From: Neorickettsia findlayensis
Lineage (GTDB): Bacteria; Pseudomonadota; Alphaproteobacteria; Rickettsiales; Anaplasmataceae
Reading direction: 5' to 3'
NCBI RefSeq assembly: GCF_009856525.1
Contig: NZ_CP047224.1
Coordinates: forward strand, 124,001 to 188,000
DNA: 64,000 nt
A model generated the notes under the pieces. It worked only from the letters and a program-made list of their open reading frames with translations. It did no database searches and was not told the origin of the DNA. The position numbers and the translations under genes are program-made. Positions 17,945 through 26,105 of the stretch are shown one piece after another. The first letter of the stretch is position 1. Each line of letters starts with the position of its first letter.

Positions 17945-18859
17945 GTGTTCCTTGTGGTCTTGGGGAAGATATTCCCCCTTTATCTAATGATACTGTTGGG
18001 CTACATTGCTGGAAGAATGCTCAACACTGATCGTAATACCATCGCAACTCTTCTTTTATATCTCCTCTCACCGTTAGTTATCTTAAACGGGTTACTCGGT
18101 GTGGACAATATGCAGAAACTGTTACTTCTCCCTGTCATTGTTTTCTTAACAAGTTGTTTCATGTGCTGGCTTGTATATACGGCCACCCAGCTTTTTTACA
18201 ATGACAGCCTAAGAAACATAATTGCATTTAGTTCAGGTAGCTTCAACACGGGCCAATTTGGTCTTCCCGTAGCACTTATGATTGTTGATGCTGAAACTGT
18301 TGGGATATATATACTTGCATACAGTGGAATCATCCTTTTTGAGAATACATATGGTTTCTATATTGCGTCTAAAGGAGCCTTTTCTCCAATGTACTGTATA
18401 AAAAAGACGCTAAGCCTGCCTCCGCTACACGGAATAGTAGTAGCATTTTCCATGAAGCTTTTGTGTTTACACTTTCCTGAATTTTTGGATCCATTTTTTG
18501 CGAATCTACGAAGTACCTACGTGACACTTGGTATGAGTACCATTGGTCTTGGTCTGGGAACTATAAAAAAGTTCGAAGTGGACTGGAAGTGCATTGGAAT
18601 CACGATGTTTGTAAAGTACTTTCTTTGGCCGGTTCTAATGCTTAGTCTTGTCTATCTTGATGCCTCCTTCTTGCACATTTTTGATAACGATAAAGTGTAC
18701 AATGCTATGTTGATTCTTTCTGTGGTACCAATTTCTGTGAGTACCATGCTATTAGGTTGTGTTTTCAATTATCCAGCGGAGAAGATTGCAGTTGTTGTTC
18801 TCATAAGCACACTTACAGGCATGGTGTACATTCCTTTGGTGGTGAAATTCTTTTTTTAA
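17945..18859 (+). CDS. AEC-family (auxin efflux carrier-like) permease
   Basis: Inner-membrane transporter of 304 residues with about ten hydrophobic segments in two inverted halves, each opening with the AEC pattern (PLYLMILLGYIAGRML at the N-terminus; SVVPISVSTMLLGCVF in the C-terminal half). The central NTGQFGLPVALMI matches the family's N-x-G-x-x-G-x-P motif. Substrates of bacterial members are usually malate or other organic acids, but none can be assigned here. The start is GTG 17945 with no clear Shine-Dalgarno sequence. It diverges from icd, so a TCA-related substrate is tempting but unproven. Confidence 0.8.
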   Translation: MFLVVLGKIFPLYLMILLGYIAGRMLNTDRNTIATLLLYLLSPLVILNGLLGVDNMQKLLLLPVIVFLTSCFMCWLVYTATQLFYNDSLRNIIAFSSGSFNTGQFGLPVALMIVDAETVGIYILAYSGIILFENTYGFYIASKGAFSPMYCIKKTLSLPPLHGIVVAFSMKLLCLHFPEFLDPFFANLRSTYVTLGMSTIGLGLGTIKKFEVDWKCIGITMFVKYFLWPVLMLSLVYLDASFLHIFDNDKVYNAMLILSVVPISVSTMLLGCVFNYPAEKIAVVVLISTLTGMVYIPLVVKFFF

Positions 18860-19204
18860 ATCTCATAAAGTGATTCCTTATTTTGGTGATGTACACAAAA
18901 TTCTGATTTGCCAGTCTGAGAAAGTTTTAAATTTCGGTTAGTCATCTGTAATTGAAAAAATGCGACCTGTATCATTGGGTGGTTGCAACAGAGCCAGGGT
19001 AAGAAACAGTTACCACTCAGTGCTGAAAAGTGGGTAAGATATGAGTTTTAAATCATCCACTACGAAACAATTCTTTAATTGTGGAATGTGACAAACGGAT
19101 CTGGATGCGTCGTGCCTTTTTTCCGCTGAGAATGCGTTCGTTCTCGAGTTGATTTCCCTCACTCCAGGTGCTAGAATCGACCCCTAAATCTTTCCACCAG
19201 AGAA
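18860..19204 (+). other. 345-bp non-coding gap before the M16 peptidase gene
   Basis: No convincing gene. A 77-codon minus-strand frame (19053-19286) overlaps the start of the peptidase gene and has no family features. A small inverted repeat CAATT...AATTG lies near 19069-19082. I looked for tmRNA, RNase P and SRP signatures and found none. The length leaves room for an unrecognised small RNA. Confidence 0.4.
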
Positions 19205-20476
19205 GTGCAGCGCCTAATCCAGAGACGCCTTGGAAACAATTTACCCGTCTTTGTGGATAGTATACCAGGACATTATTCTGTTTCAATAAAGATTTGGATT
19301 AGAGCCGGCAGTGAGTGTGAGACTCAGGAAAATAATGGGTTGGCGCACTTTCTTGAACATATGATCTTCAAGGGTACAAGTACACGAACCGCAGAACAAA
19401 TAGCAGCGGATTTTGATCGGCTTGGAGGTTATTTTAATGCATGTACCAGTAGAAGTTACACAGTCTATTATGTGAAGCTGTTGGAAGAACACTTGGATAA
19501 AGGGATGGAGATTCTTTCCGATGTGCTGAACAATTCGATCTTCCCAAAAGAAGAACTCGAACGCGAAAAGATGGTTGTCCTGGAGGAGATTTCTCAAACT
19601 GAGGATGCACCCGACGACATTATTTTCGACCGTTTTTTTGAGAATATATACCCGAATCAAGCTTACGGGAGACCTATTCTTGGTTCTAGGGAGAACGTTA
19701 GGCGCTTTACAAGAGATGACATTACCTCTTTCATATCTCAACACTATTGTTCTGAGAATATGATGCTTATTGCATCTGGTAAAGTGGATTCTGAGAGGTT
19801 CATCTCACTAGCGGAGAAGTACTTCGGATGTATAAAGTCAGTAGGTGTACGTGCTGTGGATAGGTCTCCAGCACGGTATGTTCCTGCTGAGTACAGAGAA
19901 GAGCGTAAATTGGAGCAGACTCATCTCATTCTAGGATTGCCGTGTGTTTCTTATTCAGACAGCATCTCTCAGATATATTCCGCTAAGGTTCTTGCTATAC
20001 TCTTAGGTGGTAGCATGTCGTCTAGATTATTTCAGGAAGTGCGAGAAAAACGTGGTTTAGCCTATTCTATAAGTGCTTTTCATGCACCAAGTGAGACTTC
20101 AGCAATCATGGGTATTTACTCTTCTACGGATCCGAAGAGACTAAAAGAGCTGGTTACAGTAGTCCTTGGTGAGCTGTCTAAGCTTCAGAATACTCTCACA
20201 ACTGAGGAAGTTGAAAGAGCGAAACAGCAAATTAAGTCATCGATTTTAATGAGTCTGGAAAGTAATGAATCTCGTGCGTCCCATATAGGTAGGTCAATTC
20301 ATTATTTTGGTAGATACACAGATGGAGCTGAGCTAATCGAGATCATCGATACTATTGGGGTTAATGATGTTGCCTCGATTGCAGAGTTTATGTTGCAGGA
20401 TAAGCGCTTGAGCCTTGCATTAATTGGTGCAAAAGGTATGTTGGATGGATATAGAGTGTTAGCAGAGGCACTGTAG
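19205..20476 (+). CDS. M16-family zinc metallopeptidase (processing peptidase-like)
   Basis: 423 residues. The inverted zinc motif HxxEH is intact at His48-Glu51-His52 (HFLEH), with the downstream glutamate region EREKMVVLEEISQTEDAP near residues 120-137. The second half holds the family's R/Y signature (REKRGLAYSISAFH). It resembles the mitochondrial processing peptidase beta/PqqL group found in alphaproteobacteria. There is no obvious signal peptide, so it is probably cytoplasmic. The start is GTG 19205; the N-terminal strand LGNNLPVFVDSIPG rules out a much later start. It precedes the HslVU protease genes by 46 bp and may be co-transcribed with them. Confidence 0.9.
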   Translation: MQRLIQRRLGNNLPVFVDSIPGHYSVSIKIWIRAGSECETQENNGLAHFLEHMIFKGTSTRTAEQIAADFDRLGGYFNACTSRSYTVYYVKLLEEHLDKGMEILSDVLNNSIFPKEELEREKMVVLEEISQTEDAPDDIIFDRFFENIYPNQAYGRPILGSRENVRRFTRDDITSFISQHYCSENMMLIASGKVDSERFISLAEKYFGCIKSVGVRAVDRSPARYVPAEYREERKLEQTHLILGLPCVSYSDSISQIYSAKVLAILLGGSMSSRLFQEVREKRGLAYSISAFHAPSETSAIMGIYSSTDPKRLKELVTVVLGELSKLQNTLTTEEVERAKQQIKSSILMSLESNESRASHIGRSIHYFGRYTDGAELIEIIDTIGVNDVASIAEFMLQDKRLSLALIGAKGMLDGYRVLAEAL

Positions 20477-20522
20477 CATTCGTTTGTATGGACCAATTTA
20501 GTTTAGCTTTTGGAGATATAAA

Positions 20523-21089
20523 ATGAGTACTGAGTTCCATGGGACTACTATTCTTTCGATCAGAAAGGATAATAAGGTCGTCATGATAGGTGATGGACAA
20601 GTGACTATGGGAAACGCAGTCGTTGTAAAATCGACTGCGCAAAAAGTGAAGCGTCTTTCTGGTGGAAAGATAATATCAGGGTTTGCCGGATCAACTGCGG
20701 ATGCATTCACGTTATTTGAGCGGCTAGAGTCAAAATTAGAAGCCCATCCAGGTCAACTTTTGCGTGCGTGTGTGGAGCTTGCGAAGGATTGGCGTACAGA
20801 CAAATTTCTTCGTCGATTAGAGGCGATGATGATTGTGGCTGATGCTAGGGGTACGTTCATTCTGAACGGTGCTGGTGATGTGATAGAACCTGAGGATAGT
20901 GTTGCTGCAATTGGATCTGGGGGCAACTATGCTCTGGCTGCTGCTAAAGCGCTTGTAGTCCACGCCAGTGATCTTGATGCTTTTCAGATTGCTGAGGCAT
21001 CTATGAAAATAGCTGCTAAGATCTGTGTTTTTACAAATGAAAATTTTACGGTTGAAGTCATTGATTGTACTTCAAAAGAGTGTAGTTGA
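20523..21089 (+). CDS. hslV: ATP-dependent protease proteolytic subunit HslV
   Basis: Twelve-subunit threonine protease that works with HslU. 188 residues; the propeptide MSTEFHG is removed to expose Thr8 of HGTTIL. Conserved GDGQVTMGN and [17 protein letters not shown] are present, and [19 protein letters not shown] lies near the C-terminus. The start ATG has GGAGAT upstream at good spacing. hslU follows after 18 bp, the standard hslVU operon. Confidence 0.97.
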   Translation: MSTEFHGTTILSIRKDNKVVMIGDGQVTMGNAVVVKSTAQKVKRLSGGKIISGFAGSTADAFTLFERLESKLEAHPGQLLRACVELAKDWRTDKFLRRLEAMMIVADARGTFILNGAGDVIEPEDSVAAIGSGGNYALAAAKALVVHASDLDAFQIAEASMKIAAKICVFTNENFTVEVIDCTSKECS

Positions 21090-21107
21090 AGTTAGTGAGA
21101 GTATTAT

Positions 21108-22526
21108 ATGGGTGCAGAGAAAGTCTTTAAGTATTCAGCTGTAGTTGGACAGGATCCCGAACATATCTTAGAAGATGCTTATTCTGCCGCTCCAAAGGCG
21201 CTTGTAAGTTATCTGGACAGATTTGTTGTTGGACAGAAGTTGGCCAAGAAAAAAATTGCGATTGCAATAAGAAATCGCTGGAGGAGAAATAATGTCCCGA
21301 AGCCACTTCATGATGAAATCATTCCAAAAAATATACTTATGATAGGGCCAACTGGTGTTGGAAAAACAGAAATTGCTAGACGCGTGGCGAAACTTTCAGG
21401 AGCACCGTTTATTAAGGTTGAGGCAACGAAGTTCACTGAGGTCGGTTATGTTGGTCGGGATGTCGAATCAATAATTCGGGATCTTGTTGATAGTGCTGTT
21501 GCGCAGGTCAAAGATCAGAAGAGAAAGCAATTTTTGAAGGGAGCCGAAGAATCTGCCAAGGAGAAGATCCTTGATGCATTGGTTGGTAAAAAAGATACTC
21601 AAGATGACGATCTTCCTGGCGATGGGGATGAAAGACATGATGCAAGAGCTATTTTTGAGAAGAAGCTCGATGAAGGGAAATTAGATGATGCGGAAATCGA
21701 AATAAATGTTCGTGAGGTTCCCCAAAATGTTTTTCCTACAATGGATGTTCCAGGTATGCCGGGCACGCAGATTGGTATGATGAACATCGGGGACATGATG
21801 AGTAAGGTCTTTGGTGCGAGTAAGAAGTTCAAAAGAAAAAGGGTCAAAATCAAAGATGCTAGAAAAATCCTTGCAGATGCAGAGGTCGAGGATCTTTTTG
21901 ATGAAGACGCGATAATCAAAGAAGCGCTAGACCTAGTGACAAATAGGGGTATGGTTTTTATTGATGAAATAGATAAAATCTGTGCTCGAACAGAGGTTAG
22001 AGGTGAGGTGAATAGAGAAGGTGTTCAGAGAGATTTATTACCTCTTCTAGAGGGAACCACAGTAGTGACAAAGTATGGTGTTGTGAAAACAGATCATATT
22101 CTTTTCGTCGGTTCTGGAGCGTTTCACTTTGCTAAACCATCGGACTTACTACCGGAATTACAGGGACGTTTGCCGATAAGAGTAGAACTTGACTCGCTTG
22201 ACGTGGAAGATATGATCCGTATCCTCACTGAAACTGAGTCTAGCCTGTTAAAGCAGTACTGTGCATTGTTGGAGACAGAGGGTGTTTCTCTTGAATTTAC
22301 AAAAGAGGGTGTGCGTGCGATCGCTGAAGCTGCAATAACAGTTAATAATGAAGTTGAAAATATCGGTGCAAGGCGCCTCCATACAATAATGGAGACACTG
22401 CTTGAAGAAATTAACTTTGAGGCCAATGATAATATAGGAAAAACTTTTTCAATTGACCGTGAGTATGTAGATAAACATCTGCAAACTATCATCAAGAAGT
22501 TGGATTTGTCGAAGTTTATTCTGTAA
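21108..22526 (+). CDS. hslU: HslU AAA+ ATPase/unfoldase
   Basis: Unfolds substrates and feeds them to HslV. 472 residues: Walker A GPTGVGKT at 80-87, Walker B VFIDEID near 284-290, an I-domain insertion between, and a C-terminal end DLSKFIL matching the HslV-docking tail. The first recognisable family sequence (SYLDRFVVGQ) starts near residue 34, so the N-terminus carries an extension of roughly 20 residues compared with the E. coli protein (443 residues). No suitable later start was seen. Confidence 0.97.
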   Translation: MGAEKVFKYSAVVGQDPEHILEDAYSAAPKALVSYLDRFVVGQKLAKKKIAIAIRNRWRRNNVPKPLHDEIIPKNILMIGPTGVGKTEIARRVAKLSGAPFIKVEATKFTEVGYVGRDVESIIRDLVDSAVAQVKDQKRKQFLKGAEESAKEKILDALVGKKDTQDDDLPGDGDERHDARAIFEKKLDEGKLDDAEIEINVREVPQNVFPTMDVPGMPGTQIGMMNIGDMMSKVFGASKKFKRKRVKIKDARKILADAEVEDLFDEDAIIKEALDLVTNRGMVFIDEIDKICARTEVRGEVNREGVQRDLLPLLEGTTVVTKYGVVKTDHILFVGSGAFHFAKPSDLLPELQGRLPIRVELDSLDVEDMIRILTETESSLLKQYCALLETEGVSLEFTKEGVRAIAEAAITVNNEVENIGARRLHTIMETLLEEINFEANDNIGKTFSIDREYVDKHLQTIIKKLDLSKFIL

Positions 22527-22528
22527 AC

Positions 22529-23227
22529 ATGGGCAAAATTGCCGGTCTCGTGGTTGCTGGAGGAGGAGGTTCGAGGATAATAGGTTCGGTGCTTCCAAAG
22601 CAGTACTTGGAGATCCATGGCAAAGCAATTTTGCAGTACGCAGTCGAAGCTCTTTTTGCTCACCCGAAAATCGAGTGTGTGCACCTTGTTGTTAATTCAA
22701 AGTATGAGGTGCATTATTTGCCAATTTTGCGTAATTTGAGTGGGTACGTGGTTTCATTGTCAGAAGCTGGTGACACTCGAACGGATTCAGTTTTTTCAGG
22801 GCTGAAGGCTTTGGAATGCCTAAATCCTAGCTACGTATTGATACAGGATGCAGCTAGACCTTTTACGACGCCTAAAGTGATTGATGCAGTGATTAAGACT
22901 CTCTTGCAGGGTTGTAAGGGTGTTGTGCCAGTTGTGCCCGTACAGGATACTATCATAAAAAAGGAATCTAAAGGCATGATAACAGATGTAAATAGGGATG
23001 AGTTGAGCGTAGTGCAGACGCCACAAGGATTCGATTTTTGTGAGATTTTTGCAGCATATAAGGCGCACTTCATCCGTCCTTCCAAGAAGTATACAGATGA
23101 TGGAAGTCTAGCACGTGCTCACGGTATAGAGGTGAAGTGTATTCCGGGTGACAGCAGTAATCTTAAGATTACCCATCCTTTTGACTTGAAGTTTGCCGAT
23201 TTTCTCTTAGCTCGAGACCATCAGTGA
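22529..23227 (+). CDS. ispD: 2-C-methyl-D-erythritol 4-phosphate cytidylyltransferase
   Basis: Third step of the MEP isoprenoid pathway: MEP + CTP gives CDP-ME. 232 residues with the nucleotide-binding VVAGGGGSRI and LPKQYLEIHGKAIL near the N-terminus, LIQDAARPF at about 108-116 and QTPQGFDF near 166-173. The ATG lies 2 bp after the hslU stop, so it probably belongs to the hslVU transcript. Many alphaproteobacteria have an IspDF fusion; here IspD stands alone. Confidence 0.94.
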   Translation: MGKIAGLVVAGGGGSRIIGSVLPKQYLEIHGKAILQYAVEALFAHPKIECVHLVVNSKYEVHYLPILRNLSGYVVSLSEAGDTRTDSVFSGLKALECLNPSYVLIQDAARPFTTPKVIDAVIKTLLQGCKGVVPVVPVQDTIIKKESKGMITDVNRDELSVVQTPQGFDFCEIFAAYKAHFIRPSKKYTDDGSLARAHGIEVKCIPGDSSNLKITHPFDLKFADFLLARDHQ

Positions 23228-23327
23228 AAGTGTCATTTTCACGTCTTGTGTTTTATTTTTCTATTCCGTCTTGAAAATTTTCGGAAAGTGGCACACAATT
23301 CGCACGTCTCTTGCTTTTCTGAATAAA

Positions 23328-24380
23328 ATGTATGAAAAGCTCTTAGTGGTTCTTTTGCAGTGTTTGAGCCCGTCGTTTGCACATGCGATTACTCGTGTGG
23401 CGCTCAAGCATTTTCCAGGGTTTGTGGGTGAAAATTCTTTCGAGGACCCAATACTGGAAAGTAGGGTGTGTGGTTTGCACTTTAATAACCCGATTGGCAT
23501 TGCAGCTGGGTTTGACAAAAATGCTGAATGCGTTAATGCCCTCAAGAGGGTAGGGTTCGGCTTCATTGAGCTTGGAACAGTCACCCTTAAACCGCAAAAG
23601 GGAAATCCTAGTCCCAGATTGTTTAGATTGCCGCAGGACGGTGCCGTAATCAATCGACTTGGATTTAATAATAAGGGGGTAGGGTATTTTCTCAAATCGC
23701 TTAAAAAAGCTATGGCACAGACGGATTTACCACCTCTGGGAATTAATATCGGTAAAAATGCCGTTTCAAGGGATGCTGTTTCCGATTATGCACGCTTGGC
23801 TGCTCATGTATCTTCGGTTGCTGACTATATCACGCTAAATGTCTCTTCTCCAAATACTGCTAGTCTCAGGGATATGCAAAAAGTAGAAATTCTTGAAGAG
23901 CTTCTTATTGCTGTAAAGGCAGCAGTTGGAAGTGACGTACGAATTTTTATCAAGGTTGCTCCTGATCTTACTGAGGGAGCAGAAGTAAATATTGTTTCGC
24001 TTGCTTTGAAGCACAAAGTAGCCGGAATCATAGTAAGTAACACTACTATTGGATGCAGGGAAAGCCTTCATAGTAAACATAAAGTCGAATATGGTGGGTT
24101 AAGCGGTAAGCCATTGTTCAAGCTTTCCACGGCTTTATTGAGAAAAATGTATAGGTGTGCAAACGGGGAGCTAGTTTTCATAGGTTGTGGAGGCATTTCA
24201 GATGCAGAAACAGCTTATGCGAAAATTAGGAGCGGTGCCGCTTTAATTCAGGCTTATACTAGTTTTACCTATCATGGTTTTGGTCTTCTGAACGAGATCA
24301 AAATGGGTTTAGTTCAGAGACTTAGGGCTGACGGTTTTTCTTCTGTAAGTGAGGCTATAGGTGTAGATGCGCAATTTTAA
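23328..24380 (+). CDS. pyrD: Dihydroorotate dehydrogenase (quinone), class 2
   Basis: Membrane-associated FMN enzyme of pyrimidine synthesis, oxidising dihydroorotate to orotate and passing electrons to quinone. From ATG 23328 the protein has 350 residues and begins MYEKLLVVLLQCLSP, the expected amphipathic N-terminal quinone-binding region. NPIGIAAGFDKNAE, FGFIELGTVTLKPQ, YITLNVSSPNT (Ser nucleophile type of class 2) and FIGCGGISD follow. A TTG at 23271 would add 19 residues without family similarity. It joins carB (61.2 kb) in giving the organism de novo pyrimidine synthesis. Confidence 0.95.
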   Translation: MYEKLLVVLLQCLSPSFAHAITRVALKHFPGFVGENSFEDPILESRVCGLHFNNPIGIAAGFDKNAECVNALKRVGFGFIELGTVTLKPQKGNPSPRLFRLPQDGAVINRLGFNNKGVGYFLKSLKKAMAQTDLPPLGINIGKNAVSRDAVSDYARLAAHVSSVADYITLNVSSPNTASLRDMQKVEILEELLIAVKAAVGSDVRIFIKVAPDLTEGAEVNIVSLALKHKVAGIIVSNTTIGCRESLHSKHKVEYGGLSGKPLFKLSTALLRKMYRCANGELVFIGCGGISDAETAYAKIRSGAALIQAYTSFTYHGFGLLNEIKMGLVQRLRADGFSSVSEAIGVDAQF

Positions 24381-24561
24381 GTTTCGTTTTTAGTCTTCAC
24401 GTATAAATTTTGTGATAGATGGAGAGTTTTTCCATGCGAAACTTGATATGTACTTCCAGTGCAATCATTGTTTCCTGTGCATCTTTCTATTCTGGCCACT
24501 ATGTCTGTTATCGGGGTTGCGTGCTACACCGGTGGTTTGTCTAAGTTCATATGCAGAGGCC

Positions 24562-25872
24562 CTAAGAGTCTTGCTTGGCCGTATAATCGGTTGGCTTTCC
24601 AAAATTATAGTATAGTTGAAGCCACTCTGGGTGGTATCTGGATACTGTAATCGTCTCTCTGGTAATGAAACCTGCGAGAGTAAGGAGGTTGCCAAGCTGG
24701 TGGTCGTAAGATGCGCTTACGGAGTTGTTCCCTTTTAGTGATGTGCCTTCTACATCTATCCTGTCATTCTTGAGTTTGATCGTTGCACCCAGCTTTTGCA
24801 TTATTGCTACGAAATCCATGAACCTTTTATCTTGTGTAATTCTTAAGCCATTTGCGTTCTCTATGGAACTTTTCCCTTTTGCTATACATATGAGAAAGAG
24901 TAATGTCCTGAGATTCTCTTCATGGGCATCATTCTCATTGATTGTTACACCGTTGAGACTGGCACTTTTAACATGAATCTCACCTATTCCTACATTGAGA
25001 GATGTTGTATTAACCTTAAACTCAATATTAGCACCCATTTTCTTTAGGAATTTGTATATCTCAAAGCGTTCCTTATCTAGGTAGACATTTTTGATTATAA
25101 TCGCAGAGCCAGCGACTAAAGTTGCTGCAATAACCAAGAACAAAGCCATTGAAGGGTCACCAGGAATCGTAATATTCCGTGATGCGAATTCCTTACCTCC
25201 GTGAACAACGGTTGTTGTATTTTCCCTGGCTTTTATTACCTTGATATCAGCGCCCAAGTACTCTAGGATGCCAGTAACATGATCTCTACTACCGGAAAAG
25301 GGTTCTATAATTTTTGTGGTACCGAGCATATTCAATCCGGCCATTAACAATGCAGTTTTACTCTGTGAACAGGAGTGTTGTAATATATGTTCATGCGGGA
25401 TGCAGTATTGGTACCCTTTGATAACCGTTGGGAGGGTTTGTGGAACTATCTCTATACCTATATCAGCAAAGTGCTGTGCGCACTTGATCTTAAGTTTGCC
25501 AATTTGATGCTGGAGGTCAGTGATGATTGTCTGGAAAGGGTAAGTCGCGACCGCACCAAGTAAGAGATGAAGTCCCATATGTGAGCTGCCGATGTTTAAA
25601 ATGTTTGCAGGAGCACGTAAGCCTCTCAACCCAACGCCGTATACTTCTATTTTTGACGAGTCTTCTACTTTTTTTATTCTTACACCAAGTTGTTCTAAGC
25701 AATTGATCGTGTGAGTGATGCAGGTGTAAGCGAAAAAAGGTGACACGGTAGATCTACCCATTGCGTGTGCAAGTGCGAAAATGCTGCTTTGCAGCATTGA
25801 TACATCGGGTGGAACACTATAAGTTCCCTGCATTGGTGGAATTTTTTCTATTTCGCAGACTTTGCCATCCAT
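24562..25872 (-). CDS. EPSP synthase (AroA)-like protein lacking catalytic residues
   Basis: The fold is that of 3-phosphoshikimate 1-carboxyvinyltransferase: SQSKTALLMAGLNMLGT, GSRDHVTGILEYLGADI and ITIPGDPSMALFLVIAA align with clear family segments, and 436 residues is normal length. Nearly every active-site position is changed: the VPGDKSISHR lysine is Val and its arginine Ser; the GNSGTTMR motif reads GSSHMGLH; the DEIP aspartate maps to Glu; KESDR reads TQDKR; DHR reads DHQ. It is therefore unlikely to be a working EPSP synthase. The reading frame is intact, so it is not an ordinary pseudogene. MurA is the other fold relative but fits less well. I chose ATG 25872; TTG 25902 would add 10 residues. 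Confidence 0.7.
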   Translation of the reverse strand: MDGKVCEIEKIPPMQGTYSVPPDVSMLQSSIFALAHAMGRSTVSPFFAYTCITHTINCLEQLGVRIKKVEDSSKIEVYGVGLRGLRAPANILNIGSSHMGLHLLLGAVATYPFQTIITDLQHQIGKLKIKCAQHFADIGIEIVPQTLPTVIKGYQYCIPHEHILQHSCSQSKTALLMAGLNMLGTTKIIEPFSGSRDHVTGILEYLGADIKVIKARENTTTVVHGGKEFASRNITIPGDPSMALFLVIAATLVAGSAIIIKNVYLDKERFEIYKFLKKMGANIEFKVNTTSLNVGIGEIHVKSASLNGVTINENDAHEENLRTLLFLICIAKGKSSIENANGLRITQDKRFMDFVAIMQKLGATIKLKNDRIDVEGTSLKGNNSVSASYDHQLGNLLTLAGFITRETITVSRYHPEWLQLYYNFGKPTDYTAKQDS

Positions 25873-26105
25873 AATTTTTTCCCGGAGCAGAGAGTATAGC
25901 AAAACTAAGTGATATAAATTCTACGTGGGGTGAATTCAACACCGGGGATAAGTATAGAACCGTTACATACACCTGAAAAGCAATGTTCTACTTCAACGAT
26001 AAGGGGGTAAGTATGTATGTTGGGTTTAATATTTGTTTTTGCCTATTTAATTCACGTGTATTAGTGAACGATATGGCGAAAATAAAAAGAATTTTTCTTT
26101 GGCAT

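Noticed and set aside
18860-19204. Possible tmRNA acceptor piece or other structured RNA (CCACCA near 19194 and a T-loop-like segment)
   Set aside because: The flanking stem does not pair as a T-arm, no tag-coding sequence was found, and RNase P and SRP signatures are absent.
19053-19286. 77-codon minus-strand ORF
   Set aside because: It overlaps the well-supported N-terminus of the M16 peptidase and has no family features.
24562-25872. Reading the AroA-like gene as MurA
   Set aside because: The order and wording of conserved segments follow EPSP synthase more closely, and no MurA active-site cysteine segment was found.
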